NCBI RefSeq assembly: GCF_900188455.1
Contig: NZ_FZOL01000001.1
Location: 124,001 to 188,000 of the forward strand
Direction: 5' to 3'
DNA length: 64,000 nt
Source: Pseudomonas japonica
Lineage (GTDB): Bacteria > Pseudomonadota > Gammaproteobacteria > Pseudomonadales > Pseudomonadaceae
The notes under the pieces are model-generated. The model did no database searches. It was not told the DNA's origin and worked only from the letters and a program-made list of their open reading frames with translations. Position numbers and translations under genes: made by a program. Positions 30,761 to 43,034 of the stretch are shown piece after piece. Within the stretch, counting starts at the first letter, position 1. Every line of letters starts with the position of its first letter.

Positions 30761-32574
30761 CAGCGTGGGGTGTCGGGCAGGCGCTTGACCTGGCCGCCGG
30801 CGAACTCCGCCCACGGCAGCTGGCGCTCGATGCGCTGGCTCGGGTTCATGCTGAGGCTGCCGGAAAGGCCTTCGATGCGGTTGTCCGGCAGGGTTTTCAG
30901 TTGGCCCAGGCGCGGTGCCAGGCTGTAGGCGTCGACACCCATCGCGTAGAGGCGGCCCAGGCTGCCGGCGGCTTGCGGCCACTGGCGAACCACCTGCTGG
31001 CGCAGGCCGTTGGTGCTGTCGAGCAGCCATGGGGTTTCGCAGAAGCGGATACCGGTCATGTCGTTGTACTGATTGACGTCGCCGCTCGCGCTGTAGACGT
31101 TGGAGGTCGCGTAGACCGGCACGTCGCCGGCGTACTGGAAGTTCAGGGTCGGCTTGATCTGTTGCGCCTGTTGCGGCGTCGAGGCGAGGAAGATGAAGTC
31201 GATGTCCTGGCGCCGCGACGGCTGCGCGGAGACGTTGCCGCCCACGGTGCTTTGCAGGCTCTTGGCGCGACCTTCGCTCTGGCGCAGCTGGAACAGATCG
31301 GCGATCTGCTGCGCCAGTGCCACCGGCTGGGCCACGCGCTCGGCGGCGATCAGGGTGCCGCCCTTGGCTTGCCAGTCCTGGCGGAAGGCATTCAGTACAC
31401 GGTCACCCCACTCACCGCTCGGCACCAGCGCCACGGCACGGCGCATGCCGTCGGCGTATGCGCGGCGGGACACTTCGCGGGCTTCGTCCTCGGCGGCGAG
31501 GCCGAACTGGAACAGCTGTGGCGGGTTGCTCTGGCCGGCATCGCTGTAGTTCAGCGCCAGGGTGGTGATTGGCAGCTGAGGATACGCAGCGAGTTGCTTG
31601 ACCAATGGTTTTTCCAGCGGGCCAACCACCAGTTGCACGCCGGCGGCCTGGGCCTGGCGGTAGAACTCATCGAGGGAGGTCAGGCGGGAGCTGTCGAACA
31701 CCTGGATGGCGGGCGGGTTCTGGCCGGCCTGCTGGGCCTGGAAGTGCGCAGCCATGAAGCCGTCGCGCAGGGCGCGGGCGACGCCGGCCAACTGGCCTTC
31801 CTGGGGGAGCAGCAGGGCGATTTTCGTCAGCGGCTGGCTGGTCAGGCTTTTCAGTTTGACCAGTGGCGATGGCAGTTGCAGTGCGGCTGGATGTTCGGGG
31901 TGCTGGGCTTTCCAGGTATCGATCGCTGCCTGCTGCTGCTCCAGGGTGCCGGCGCTTTTCACCGCCAGGGCCAGGCTGGTCCAGCCGCCAAGGGTGTCGC
32001 TGCCTGCACTCTGCAGTTGCTCGGGGGGCAGGGCGGCGACCAGGTTCCAGATCGCGTCGTTGTTGCTCATGGCGGCATCGCCGCTTAGCAGCGGTGCCAG
32101 GGCAATGCGCTCCTGCGCGGCGGCGAGGGTCTGGCCATCGGCTTCGAAAGCAAGGGCATGGGCGCTGCGGGTGCGCGCCTGAAGATCGGCCGGCAATTCA
32201 TTCAGATGGGCCAGGCTCGGGTGGCTCAGGGCGTTGAGCGCGGCTTTCGGCTGGTTGCGGCTCAGGGCCAGCTCCGCCGAGAGGGTGCTGGCGAATACCT
32301 GCTGGGCCGGCTTCAGCGAATCGATCTGCACCTGCTCGAGGATGCGCGCAGCACGGGCATTGTCCTTCTGCCGATAGGCCTGGTCGGCGGCGCTCAGGCG
32401 CAGCAGTGCGGCTTTCTCCGGCGTTTTGCTGTTGGCAGCCTGCTCGAGCAATTGCTCGATGCTGGCATCTGGAGTGCGTGGCAGCTCGCCCAGGCTGGAC
32501 GAAGGCGAGCTGGCGCAGGCTGCCAGCAGGGCGGCGAGGCAGATGGCTGAGAGCAGCCGCAGGCATGCGATCAT
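30760..32574 (-). CDS. lpoA: Penicillin-binding protein activator LpoA
   Basis: A 604-residue outer-membrane lipoprotein that activates PBP1a transpeptidation in E. coli. The lipobox is L-A-A-C (Cys near residue 20). An N-terminal TPR-like part (about residues 40-235) is followed by a periplasmic-binding-protein-like domain (about residues 250-575; KIALLLPQEGQLAGVARALRDG-type start). It is the first gene of the envelope operon on this strand, divergent from rsmI with 175 bases between. Confidence 0.9.
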
Positions 32575-32749
32575 GTAAGGGTCCTGTTACTCGATCAAAT
32601 AGCCTGCGATTGTACCCAAGCGCTGGCCGGGGTGCGATCTTGCTGGAGTGAAACCTTCTTTGCAGATTGTGGGAAATGTCTCTGATGGGGAATTGTTGTC
32701 AGTGATCACGCTACAATGGCGGCTTTCATCCAGATGACAGGTATGTGCT

Positions 32750-33625
32750 GTGACCGATGCTCCAGGTGCTTCCAACCCCGCCGCCGGGACTCTCTATGTA
32801 GTGGCGACTCCCATCGGCAACCTGGATGACATCAGTGCCCGGGCATTGAAGGTGCTCGCCGATGTTTCGCTGATCGCCGCCGAGGACACCCGTCACTCGA
32901 TCCGTTTGCTGCAACATTTTGGAATCAATACGCCGTTGGCGGCCTGTCATGAGCACAACGAGCGCGATGAGGGCGGGCGGTTCCTGGTCCGCCTGCTGGC
33001 CGGGGACGATGTCGCGCTGATTTCCGATGCCGGAACGCCGCTGATTTCCGATCCGGGTTATCACCTGGTGCGTCAGGCTCGGGCCGCGGGTGTCAGTGTG
33101 GTACCGGTACCGGGGGCCTGTGCGCTGATTGCGGCATTGTCGGCAGCGGGGCTGCCGTCGGATCGTTTCATCTTCGAAGGGTTTCTGCCGGCGAAGGCAG
33201 TGGGGCGTCAGGCGCGTCTGAATCTGCTGAAGGAAGAGCCTCGTACGCTGATTTTCTACGAAGCGCCGCATCGTATCCTCGAGTGTCTTCAGGACATGGA
33301 GGCGATTTTCGGTGGCGAGCGCCCGGCGGTACTGGGGCGAGAACTGACCAAGACCTTCGAAACCCTGAAGGGGCTGCCGCTGGCACAACTGCGCGAGTTC
33401 GTCGAAAGCGACAGCAATCAGCAGCGTGGCGAGTGCGTGGTGCTGGTGGCAGGCTGGAGTGCGCCGGAGGACGAGCAGTCAGTCAGTGGCGAAGTGCTGC
33501 GCGTACTTGATTTGTTGCTGGCGGAGATGCCGCTCAAGCGTGCGGCGGCGTTGGCTGCGGAAATTACCGGTGTGCGCAAGAATGTTCTCTATCAAATCGC
33601 GCTGGAAAAACAAAAAAATAAATGA
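32750..33625 (+). CDS. rsmI: 16S rRNA 2'-O-ribose C1402 methyltransferase RsmI
   Basis: A 291-residue SAM-dependent tetrapyrrole-methylase-fold enzyme that methylates the ribose of C1402 in 16S rRNA. Motifs are LYVVATPIGNLDDIS near residue 14, AEDTRHS near residue 44, and ALISDAGTPLISDPGY near residue 90. The start is GTG at 32750. It is divergent from lpoA, as in E. coli, and lies 67 bases before rnpB. Confidence 0.94.
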   Translation: MTDAPGASNPAAGTLYVVATPIGNLDDISARALKVLADVSLIAAEDTRHSIRLLQHFGINTPLAACHEHNERDEGGRFLVRLLAGDDVALISDAGTPLISDPGYHLVRQARAAGVSVVPVPGACALIAALSAAGLPSDRFIFEGFLPAKAVGRQARLNLLKEEPRTLIFYEAPHRILECLQDMEAIFGGERPAVLGRELTKTFETLKGLPLAQLREFVESDSNQQRGECVVLVAGWSAPEDEQSVSGEVLRVLDLLLAEMPLKRAAALAAEITGVRKNVLYQIALEKQKNK

Positions 33626-33654
33626 TGTCACGATGATATTATATATTTTGTCAC

Positions 33655-33682
33655 TTGTTCTCGGAGCGCGCTGCCGTTAATC
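33655..33682 (+). promoter_or_regulatory. Candidate rnpB promoter
   Basis: TTGTTC (33655-33660), a 16-base spacer and TTAATC (33677-33682) lie immediately before the RNase P RNA, giving a start close to 33690. An AT-rich stretch (33626-33650) upstream could act as an UP element. Confidence 0.45.
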
Positions 33683-33692
33683 TTTCACGCGG

Positions 33693-34047
33693 AGAGTCGA
33701 TTGGACAGTCGCTGCCTTCTTTTGTTCCGCAAAAGTAGGGGGAGGAAAGTCCGGGCTCCATAGGGCAGAGTGCCAGGTAATGCCTGGGAGGCGTGAGCCT
33801 ACGGAAAGTGCCACAGAAAATAACCGCCTAAGCACTTCGGTGCCGGTAAGGGTGAAAAGGTGCGGTAAGAGCGCACCGCACGTCTGGTAACAGTTCGTGG
33901 CTAGGTAAACCCCACTCGGAGCAAGACCAAATAGGGTTCCATTGGCGCGGCCCGCGTTGGAACCGGGTAGGTTGCTAAAGACGTCCAGTGATGGCCGTCG
34001 TAGAGGAATGACTGTCCTCGACAGAACCCGGCTTACAGATCGACTCT
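33693..34047 (+). ncRNA. rnpB: RNase P RNA (class A)
   Basis: The catalytic RNA of RNase P, which trims tRNA 5' leaders. The ends pair to form P1: AGAGTCGA (33693-33700) with TCGACTCT (34040-34047). Universal conserved elements are GAGGAAAGTCCGGGCTCC (near 33742), a purine-rich ACAGAAAATAACCGCC block (near 33813) and AGTGATGG/ACAGAACCCGGCTTA at the 3' side. The length of about 355 bases fits Pseudomonas. The exact 3' end is set by P1 pairing and could be a few bases longer. Confidence 0.96.
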
Positions 34048-34256
34048 CCACTCCTTCCTTTCTCTGCTTGGTTCGATAGCAGAAGCGCTTCGGTAATACC
34101 AAAAAAGTCTTACTCTTAATAAATCACTTTAACTTCACACTCTATTCGTTTGAGTGAGTTCGCCTTTTCGTCCCGAAATCCCCGCCAAAGTAGCCCATTG
34201 TCTGTCCTTGTTACCCTAAATCGCCGATCTGTAAGGGTTTTCCTTATATGCGCGCC

Positions 34257-34286
34257 TTGACGGTGTGGTAGGCGGATTCCTATAGT
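34257..34286 (+). promoter_or_regulatory. Promoter of the dcw cluster (mraZ promoter)
   Basis: TTGACG (34257-34262), an 18-base spacer and TATAGT (34281-34286) form a strong sigma-70 promoter, predicting a transcript start near 34293, just before or at the MraZ boxes. The remainder of the 313-bp gap 34048-34360 after rnpB shows no gene. Confidence 0.75.
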
Positions 34287-34295
34287 GTGCGCAAG

Positions 34296-34320
34296 TGGCA
34301 GAAAGTGGCATGAAGTGGGT
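34296..34320 (+). promoter_or_regulatory. MraZ binding repeats
   Basis: Three direct repeats, TGGCA (34296-34300), TGGCA (34306-34310) and TGGGT (34316-34320), each separated by 5 bases. This is the TGGGN-N5 layout reported for MraZ operators in E. coli. They lie at about +3 to +28 of the predicted transcript, so MraZ binding should block its own promoter. Confidence 0.8.
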
Positions 34321-34360
34321 TTTCAGACACAAAAGAGCTAACATTTAGGGAATCGCAGCC

Positions 34361-34816
34361 GTGTTTCGCGGAGCAAACGTCATCAATCTCGACGCCAAGG
34401 GCCGTCTCGCCATGCCGAGCCGGTACCGTGACGAGCTTGAAACGCGTAGTTCCGGGCAACTGATCGTGACGATCGATGCGGTGGATCCCTGCTTATGTGT
34501 GTACCCGCTCGACGAGTGGGAACTGATCGAAGCCAAGTTGCGCGCCTTGCCGTCGTTACGCGAAGAGAACCGTCGCCTGCAGCGTCTGCTGATCGGCAAT
34601 GCGGTGGATCTGGAGCTGGACGGCAGCGGGCGTTTTCTGGTTCCGCCGCGTTTGCGCGAATACGCCAAGCTCGACAAGCGCGCGATGCTGGTGGGGCAAC
34701 TGAATAAATTCCAACTGTGGGACGAGGATGCCTGGAATGCTGTTTCCGCAGCGGACCTGGCAGCCATTCAACAACCGGGCGCCATGCCCGATGAACTGCG
34801 TGATTTGATCCTGTGA
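34361..34816 (+). CDS. mraZ: Transcriptional regulator MraZ
   Basis: A 151-residue protein with two AbrB-like halves, each carrying the D-x-x-x-R motif: DAKGRLAMP near residue 11 and DGSGRFLVP near residue 88. MraZ forms a ring and binds direct repeats upstream of its own gene to repress the dcw cluster. The start is GTG at 34361, behind an AGGG site. The stop overlaps the rsmH start. Confidence 0.94.
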   Translation: MFRGANVINLDAKGRLAMPSRYRDELETRSSGQLIVTIDAVDPCLCVYPLDEWELIEAKLRALPSLREENRRLQRLLIGNAVDLELDGSGRFLVPPRLREYAKLDKRAMLVGQLNKFQLWDEDAWNAVSAADLAAIQQPGAMPDELRDLIL

Positions 34817-35756
34817 CTATCGATAGCGGCTTTAACCACATCACTGTGCTACTGAACGAAGCCGTGGAGGCTCTTTCGGTGCGCGCCGATGGCTGCTATC
34901 TGGATGGCACCTTCGGGCGTGGCGGTCACAGCCGCCTGATCCTGCAGAACCTGGGGCCGGATGGGCGCCTGCTGGGGTTTGACAAAGACCCTCAAGCGAT
35001 TGCCACCGGGCAAGCGCTGGCGGCCGAAGACGGCCGCTTTGTCGTTGTGCAGCGCAGTTTTGCCGAACTGGGTGCGGAAGTGGCCGAGCGCGGCCTGGCC
35101 GGCAAGGTCAGTGGCGTGCTGTTCGACCTCGGCGTGTCTTCGCCGCAGCTCGACGACCCGGAGCGCGGTTTCAGCTTCCTCAATGACGGTCCGCTGGACA
35201 TGCGGATGGACCCGTCCCGCGGCGTCAGCGCCGCCGAATTCATCGCCACTGCGCCGGAAGAGGAAATCGCCCGCGTATTCAAGGAGTACGGCGAGGAGCG
35301 TTTTGCCAAGCGCATGGCGCGCGCCGTGGTTCTACGCCGCGAACAGCAGCCGTTCACCCGTACCGCCGACCTGGCGGAAGTGCTCAAGGTTGCCAACCCC
35401 GCCTGGGAAAAAGGCAAGAACCCGGCGACCCGTGCCTTCCAGGGCCTGCGCATCCATGTGAACAATGAGTTGGGCGATCTCGAGACCGGTCTCGAAGCGG
35501 CGCTCGACGCCCTGGAAGTCGGTGGCCGTCTCGCGGTGATCAGCTTCCATTCCCTCGAAGACCGTATCGTCAAACTGTTCATGCGCAAGCTGGCCAAGGG
35601 CGAGCAGGACAATTTGCCGCGCAACCTGCCGGTTCAATACAAACCGTTCGAGCCGCGGATCAGACTGATCGGCAAGGCCCAGTTCGCCTCCGAGGCCGAA
35701 CTCAAGGCCAACCCGCGTTCGCGTAGCGCCGTCATGCGTGTGGCGGAGAAGCTGCG

Positions 35757-35760
<4 letters not shown>
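34813..35760 (+). CDS. rsmH: 16S rRNA N4-methylcytidine C1402 methyltransferase RsmH
   Basis: A 315-residue SAM-dependent methyltransferase (MraW) acting on N4 of C1402. The SAM-binding motif is [10 protein letters not shown] near residue 34; [20 protein letters not shown] and the C-terminal [13 protein letters not shown] are diagnostic. The start is GTG, overlapping mraZ by 4 bases. RsmI, encoded just beyond rnpB, modifies the same nucleotide. Confidence 0.96.
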
Positions 35761-37776
<2,016 letters not shown>

Positions 37777-37777
<1 letters not shown>

Positions 37778-39240
37778 TGACGATGCCATTGAGCAAACTT
37801 TTCGCCAACGCCAGCAGCGATCCGCTGATTCGCGAACTGACCCTGGACAGCCGCAACGTGCGGCCGGGTGACCTGTTCCTGGCCGTGCCGGGGGCCAAGG
37901 TCGACGGCCGTGAGCACATCGCCGATGCGCTGCGGCGTGGTGCCGCGGCGGTGGCCTATGAGGTTCAGGGCGCTACCGTCCTGCCGATCACCGACGCGCC
38001 GCTGATTCCGGTCAAGGGTCTGATCGGGCAACTGTCGGATATCGCCGGACGCTTCTACGGCGAGCCCAGTCGCCTGCTGGATCTGGTGGGGGTCACCGGC
38101 ACCAACGGCAAGACCAGCGTGACCCAGCTGGTGGCCCAGGCCCTGGACCTGCTCGGTCAACACTGCGGCCTGATCGGCACGCTCGGCACCGGCTTCTACG
38201 GCGCGCTGCAAAGTGGCCGCCTGACGACCCCCGATCCGCTTGCCGTGCAGTCGACCCTCAACGACCTGAAAAAGGCCGGTGCCCGCGCCGTGGCCATGGA
38301 AGTGTCGTCTCACGCCCTGGAGCAGGGCCGGGTCGCTGCGCTGGCCTTCGATATCGTGGTGATGACCAACCTGTCCCGCGACCACCTCGACTATCACGGC
38401 AGCATGGAGGCTTACAAAGCGGCCAAGGCCAAGCTGTTCGCCTGGTCGAACCTGCGTTGCCGGGTGGTGAACCTGGATGATGATTTCGGTCGCGAGCTGG
38501 CGGCTGAGCCTCGTGAATCACGATTGATCAGCTACAGCCTCAAGGAGCCGTCCGCGACCCTGTACTGCCGCGAAGCCAGCTTCGACGACGAAGGCGTGCG
38601 CGCTGTGCTGGTGACCCCGCAGGGCGAGCACATGCTGCGCAGCCGTCTGCTCGGTCGCTTCAATCTGAGCAACATGCTGGCGGCGGTGGCCACCCTGCTG
38701 GCGATGGATTTCCCGCTCGACGAAATTCTCAAGGTCACCGCGAAGCTGGAAGGTCCGATCGGACGCATGCAGCGTCTCGGTGGTGGCAGCAAGCCGTTGG
38801 TGGTGGTCGATTACGCACACACCCCGGATGCCCTGGAGAAAGTCCTCGACGCCCTGCGTCCGCATGCGCGCGGGCAACTGATCTGCCTGTTCGGCTGTGG
38901 CGGCGACCGCGACCGCGGCAAGCGCCCGCTGATGGCGGAAGTGGCCGAGCGCCTGGCGGACCGGGTGATCGTCACCGACGACAACCCGCGTACCGAGGGC
39001 CCGCAGGCCATTTTCAACGACATTCGCCCCGGCTTCGCCGACGTCGATGCGGTGCAGTTCATCGCAGGGCGTGGTGAGGCGATCGCGCGGGTCATCGCCT
39101 GTGCCGGTGTGGATGACGTGATCGTTCTGGCCGGCAAAGGGCACGAGGATTACCAGGAAATCAACGGCGAACGTCACGATTTTTCCGATTTGGTCGAAGC
39201 CGAAAAAGCGCTGGCAGTCTGGGAGGCGACCCATGCTTGA
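37777..39240 (+). CDS. murE: UDP-MurNAc-L-Ala-D-Glu:meso-DAP ligase MurE
   Basis: A 487-residue Mur ligase adding meso-diaminopimelate. The P-loop is GVTGTNGKTS near residue 108 and the DAP-specificity motif D-N-P-R is present (VTDDNPRTEGP near residue 405), so the peptidoglycan is of the DAP type. The ATG at 37777 overlaps the ftsI stop by one base and is chosen over TTG at 37774. The 3' end overlaps murF by 8 bases. Confidence 0.96.
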
Positions 39241-40600
39241 ATCCCTGTCCCTCAGCCAGTTGACCGAAGCGTTGCAGGGCCGCCTGCTGGGCGCCGATGC
39301 ACGTTTCGACGGTGTCAGCATCGACAGTCGCAAGATCGGCCCCGGCCAGTTGTTCGTCGCCTTGGCGGGTCCGCGTTTCGACGGTCACGATTATCTGGAT
39401 GAGGTCGCTGCCAAGGGCGCTGTCGCGGCGCTGGTGCAGCGTGAAGTGCCAGGCTCCAGCCTGCCGCAGTTGCTGGTGGCCGATACCCGTCTGGCCCTGG
39501 GCCAGTTGGGGGCGCTGAACCGTCGCGCCTTCAAGTCGCCGGTGGCGGCGATCACCGGTTCCAGCGGCAAGACCACGGTCAAGGAAATGCTCGCCAGCAT
39601 CCTCGCTACCCGTGGCCCGGTCCTGATGACTCGCGGCAACCTGAACAACGATCTCGGCGCGCCGCTGACCCTGCTCGAACTGGCGCCGCAGCACACCGCC
39701 GCAGTCATCGAGCTGGGCGCCAACCACGTTGGCGAGATCCGCTACACCGTCGGTTTGACGCAGCCGCAGGTAGTGCTGATCAACAATGCGGGCACGGCTC
39801 ATGTCGGCGAGTTCGGCGGGCCGGAAAAGATCGTCGAAGCCAAGGGCGAGATCCTCGAAGGGTTGGGGGAGGGTGGCGTCGCGGTATTGAATCTGGACGA
39901 CAAGGCCTTTGGCATATGGAAACAGCGCGCCGGCAAACACGCCGTGCTGACCTTCGCCCTGAGCAACGCTGCCGCCGATTTCCACGCCAGCGACATCGCC
40001 CATGACCCGCGTGGTTGCCCATCCTTCGTCCTGCACGCTGCGCGAGGCAGCGTGGCAATCCAGCTCAACCTGCTCGGCACCCACAATATCGCCAATGCCC
40101 TGGCCGCGGCCGCGGCCGCGCACGTCTTCGGCATATCGCTGCAAGGCATCGCCGAGGGACTGAACAGCGTGCAGCCGGTCAAGGGGCGCAGCGTGGCGCA
40201 GATGACCGCCGGTGGCTTTCGTGTGATCGACGACACATACAACGCAAACCCCACCTCGATGTGCGCCGCGGTTGATATACTCGCCGGCTTTTCCGGCCGC
40301 ACCGTCCTGGTGCTCGGGGATATCGGAGAGTTGGGCCAGTGGGCCGAAGAGGGCCACCGCCAGGTCGGTGACTACGCTCGGGGCAAGGTCGACGCCCTGT
40401 ATGCCGTAGGTCCGATGATGGCCCATGCGGTCAAGGCCTTTGGCCAGAATGCCCGCCATTTCACCAATCAAGCTGACCTGATCGACGCCGTTCGCGGCGA
40501 GCAGGCCACCAACACCACTATTTTGATCAAGGGCTCGCGCAGCGCTGCGATGGAGAACGTCGTGGCGGCCTTGTGCGATTCCAGCGGGGAGAAACATTAA
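39233..40600 (+). CDS. murF: UDP-MurNAc-tripeptide:D-Ala-D-Ala ligase MurF
   Basis: A 455-residue Mur ligase that adds D-Ala-D-Ala. The P-loop is [14 protein letters not shown] near residue 107; the [13 protein letters not shown] and [10 protein letters not shown] segments are typical. It overlaps murE by 8 bases and its TAA stop shares a base with the mraY ATG, so translation is tightly coupled. Confidence 0.96.
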   Translation: MLESLSLSQLTEALQGRLLGADARFDGVSIDSRKIGPGQLFVALAGPRFDGHDYLDEVAAKGAVAALVQREVPGSSLPQLLVADTRLALGQLGALNRRAFKSPVAAITGSSGKTTVKEMLASILATRGPVLMTRGNLNNDLGAPLTLLELAPQHTAAVIELGANHVGEIRYTVGLTQPQVVLINNAGTAHVGEFGGPEKIVEAKGEILEGLGEGGVAVLNLDDKAFGIWKQRAGKHAVLTFALSNAAADFHASDIAHDPRGCPSFVLHAARGSVAIQLNLLGTHNIANALAAAAAAHVFGISLQGIAEGLNSVQPVKGRSVAQMTAGGFRVIDDTYNANPTSMCAAVDILAGFSGRTVLVLGDIGELGQWAEEGHRQVGDYARGKVDALYAVGPMMAHAVKAFGQNARHFTNQADLIDAVRGEQATNTTILIKGSRSAAMENVVAALCDSSGEKH

Positions 40601-41682
40601 TGCTGCTGCTGTTGGCTGAGTACCTGCAACAGTTCTACAAGGGCTTCGCGGTCTTTCAGTACCTGACCCTGCGCGGGATCCTGGGTGTGCTGACCGCGTT
40701 GTCGCTGGCCCTGTGGCTGGGCCCGTGGATGATTCGCACCCTGCAGATCCGTCAGATCGGCCAGGCGGTGCGCAATGACGGTCCGCAATCGCACCTGTCC
40801 AAGTCCGGCACCCCGACCATGGGTGGTGCGCTGATTCTTTCCGCCATCGGCGTGAGTACGCTGCTGTGGGCCGACCTGAGCAACCGCTATGTCTGGGTGG
40901 TGCTGATCGTCACCCTGCTGTTCGGTGCCATCGGCTGGGTCGACGACTACCGCAAGGTGATCGAGAAGAACTCCCGTGGTCTGCCGAGCCGCTGGAAATA
41001 CTTCTGGCAGTCGGTGTTCGGCCTGGGCGCGGCGATCTTCCTCTACATGACCGCGCCGACCAGCGTGGAAACCACACTGATCGTGCCGATGCTGAAAGAC
41101 GTCACCATTCCCCTGGGTGTCGGTTTCGTCGTGCTGACCTACTTCGTCATCGTCGGTTCGAGCAACGCGGTCAACCTGACCGACGGCCTCGACGGCCTGG
41201 CGATCCTGCCGACGGTGCTGGTGGGCGGGGCCCTGGGCATTTTCTGCTACCTGTCGGGCAACGTGAAATTCGCCGAATACCTGCTGATCCCGTATGTCCC
41301 GGGCGCGGGTGAGCTGATCGTGTTCTGCGGCGCGCTGATCGGCGCCGGCCTTGGTTTCCTGTGGTTCAACACCTACCCGGCCCAGGTCTTCATGGGCGAC
41401 GTCGGCGCACTGGCGCTGGGTGCCGCGCTGGGCACCATCGCGGTGATCGTTCGCCAGGAAATCGTCCTGTTCATCATGGGCGGCGTGTTCGTCATGGAGA
41501 CCCTGTCGGTGGTCATCCAGGTCGCGTCGTTCAAGCTGACCGGCAAGCGTGTGTTCCGCATGGCGCCGATCCACCACCACTTTGAACTCAAGGGCTGGCC
41601 CGAGCCGCGAGTGATCGTCCGTTTCTGGATCATCACCGTGATTCTCGTGCTGATCGGCCTGGCAACCCTGAAACTGAGGTAG
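40600..41682 (+). CDS. mraY: Phospho-MurNAc-pentapeptide transferase MraY
   Basis: A 360-residue polytopic enzyme with about ten membrane segments that makes lipid I from UDP-MurNAc-pentapeptide and undecaprenyl phosphate. Motifs are [10 protein letters not shown] near residue 67, GWVDDYRK (catalytic Asp pair), [14 protein letters not shown] near residue 188 and [12 protein letters not shown] near the C-terminus. The ATG at 40600 is chosen by conservation and overlap with murF. Confidence 0.96.
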   Translation: MLLLLAEYLQQFYKGFAVFQYLTLRGILGVLTALSLALWLGPWMIRTLQIRQIGQAVRNDGPQSHLSKSGTPTMGGALILSAIGVSTLLWADLSNRYVWVVLIVTLLFGAIGWVDDYRKVIEKNSRGLPSRWKYFWQSVFGLGAAIFLYMTAPTSVETTLIVPMLKDVTIPLGVGFVVLTYFVIVGSSNAVNLTDGLDGLAILPTVLVGGALGIFCYLSGNVKFAEYLLIPYVPGAGELIVFCGALIGAGLGFLWFNTYPAQVFMGDVGALALGAALGTIAVIVRQEIVLFIMGGVFVMETLSVVIQVASFKLTGKRVFRMAPIHHHFELKGWPEPRVIVRFWIITVILVLIGLATLKLR

Positions 41683-41687
41683 AACGC

Positions 41688-43034
41688 GTGTCCCTGATCG
41701 CATCTGACCACTTCCGCATCGTTGTCGGCCTCGGCAAGAGCGGCATGTCCCTGGTTCGCTTCCTGGCGAACCGGGGCGTTGCGTTTGCGGTCGCCGACAC
41801 GCGCGAGAACCCGCCGGAACTGGCGACCCTGCGTCGCGACTACCCGCAGGTGGAAGTCCGTTGCGGCGAGCTGGACGTGGAGTTCCTCTGCCGCGCCGAC
41901 GAACTGTACGTCAGTCCCGGCCTGGCGTTGGCCACGCCGGCTCTGCAGCAGGCCGCTGCTCGCGGTGTGAAGCTGTCCGGCGATATCGAGCTGTTCGCGC
42001 GCAACGCCAAGGCGCCGATCGTTGCCATCAGTGGTTCCAACGCCAAGAGCACCGTGACCACCCTGGTCGGCGAGATGGCCGCCGCGGCGGGCAAGCGCGT
42101 GGCGGTAGGCGGCAACCTGGGCACGCCGGCGCTGGAACTGCTCGACGACGATGTCGAGTTGTATGTGCTGGAGCTGTCGAGCTTCCAACTGGAAACCACT
42201 GACCAGCTCAACGCCGAAGTGGCCACCGTGCTCAATGTCAGCGAAGACCATATGGATCGCTACAGTGGCCTGCCGGCCTATCACCTGGCCAAGCACCGTA
42301 TTTTCCGTGGCGCGCGCCAGGTCGTGGTCAACCGCCAGGACGCCCTGAGCCGTCCCATCCCGATCGAGGGCCAGCCGTGCTGGACCTTCGGCTTGAACAA
42401 ACCGGATTTCAAGGCCTTCGGTCTGCGCGAGGAGAATGGCGAGAAATACCTGGCCTTCGAATTCCAGAACCTGATGCCGGCCCGCGAACTGAAGATCCGT
42501 GGCGCCCACAACCAGTCCAACGCCCTGGCCGCGCTGGCCCTGGGGCACGCCGTGGGCCTGCCGTTCGACGCCATGCTGGAAAGCCTGCGCAACTTCGCCG
42601 GACTGGCCCACCGCTGTCAGTGGGTGCGTGAGCTGAACGGCGTCAATTACTACGACGACTCCAAGGCCACCAACGTCGGTGCCGCCCTGGCCGCGATCGA
42701 AGGCCTGGGCGCCGATATCGACGGCAAGCTGGTGCTGATCGCCGGTGGTGATGGCAAGGGCGCGGACTTCTCCGGCCTGCGCGCGCCAGTCGGCAAACAC
42801 TGCCGCGCCGTGGTTCTGCTTGGCCGCGATGCCGAACTGCTCGCCGAGGCCCTCGGCAATGATGTGCCGCTGGTGCGGGTCAAGACCCTGGACGAAGCCG
42901 TGACCCGCTGTGCCGAACTGGCCCGGCCGGGTGACGCCGTGCTGTTGTCGCCGGCCTGCGCCAGCCTCGACATGTTCAAGAACTTCGAAGAGCGTGGGCG
43001 GTTGTTCGCCCAGGCCGTGGAGGCGCTGAAATGA
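41688..43034 (+). CDS. murD: UDP-MurNAc-L-Ala:D-Glu ligase MurD
   Basis: A 448-residue Mur ligase that adds D-glutamate. An N-terminal Rossmann domain (IVVGLGKSGMSL) precedes the ATPase P-loop, which reads G116-S-N-A119-K120-S-T: the usual Gly before the Lys is Ala. The LELSSFQLE and NYYDDSKATN motifs are normal. The start is GTG at 41688, five bases after mraY; the stop overlaps the ftsW ATG. Confidence 0.95.
   Translation: MSLIASDHFRIVVGLGKSGMSLVRFLANRGVAFAVADTRENPPELATLRRDYPQVEVRCGELDVEFLCRADELYVSPGLALATPALQQAAARGVKLSGDIELFARNAKAPIVAISGSNAKSTVTTLVGEMAAAAGKRVAVGGNLGTPALELLDDDVELYVLELSSFQLETTDQLNAEVATVLNVSEDHMDRYSGLPAYHLAKHRIFRGARQVVVNRQDALSRPIPIEGQPCWTFGLNKPDFKAFGLREENGEKYLAFEFQNLMPARELKIRGAHNQSNALAALALGHAVGLPFDAMLESLRNFAGLAHRCQWVRELNGVNYYDDSKATNVGAALAAIEGLGADIDGKLVLIAGGDGKGADFSGLRAPVGKHCRAVVLLGRDAELLAEALGNDVPLVRVKTLDEAVTRCAELARPGDAVLLSPACASLDMFKNFEERGRLFAQAVEALK

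Noticed and set aside
32695..32720. TTGTCA and TACAAT before rsmI as a promoter pair.
   Set aside because: The spacing is only about 10 bases; TACAAT may be a -10 but no matching -35 was found.
33677..34102. A 141-residue minus-strand open frame within rnpB.
   Set aside because: It lies entirely over the RNase P RNA and its flank; the RNA call explains the sequence.
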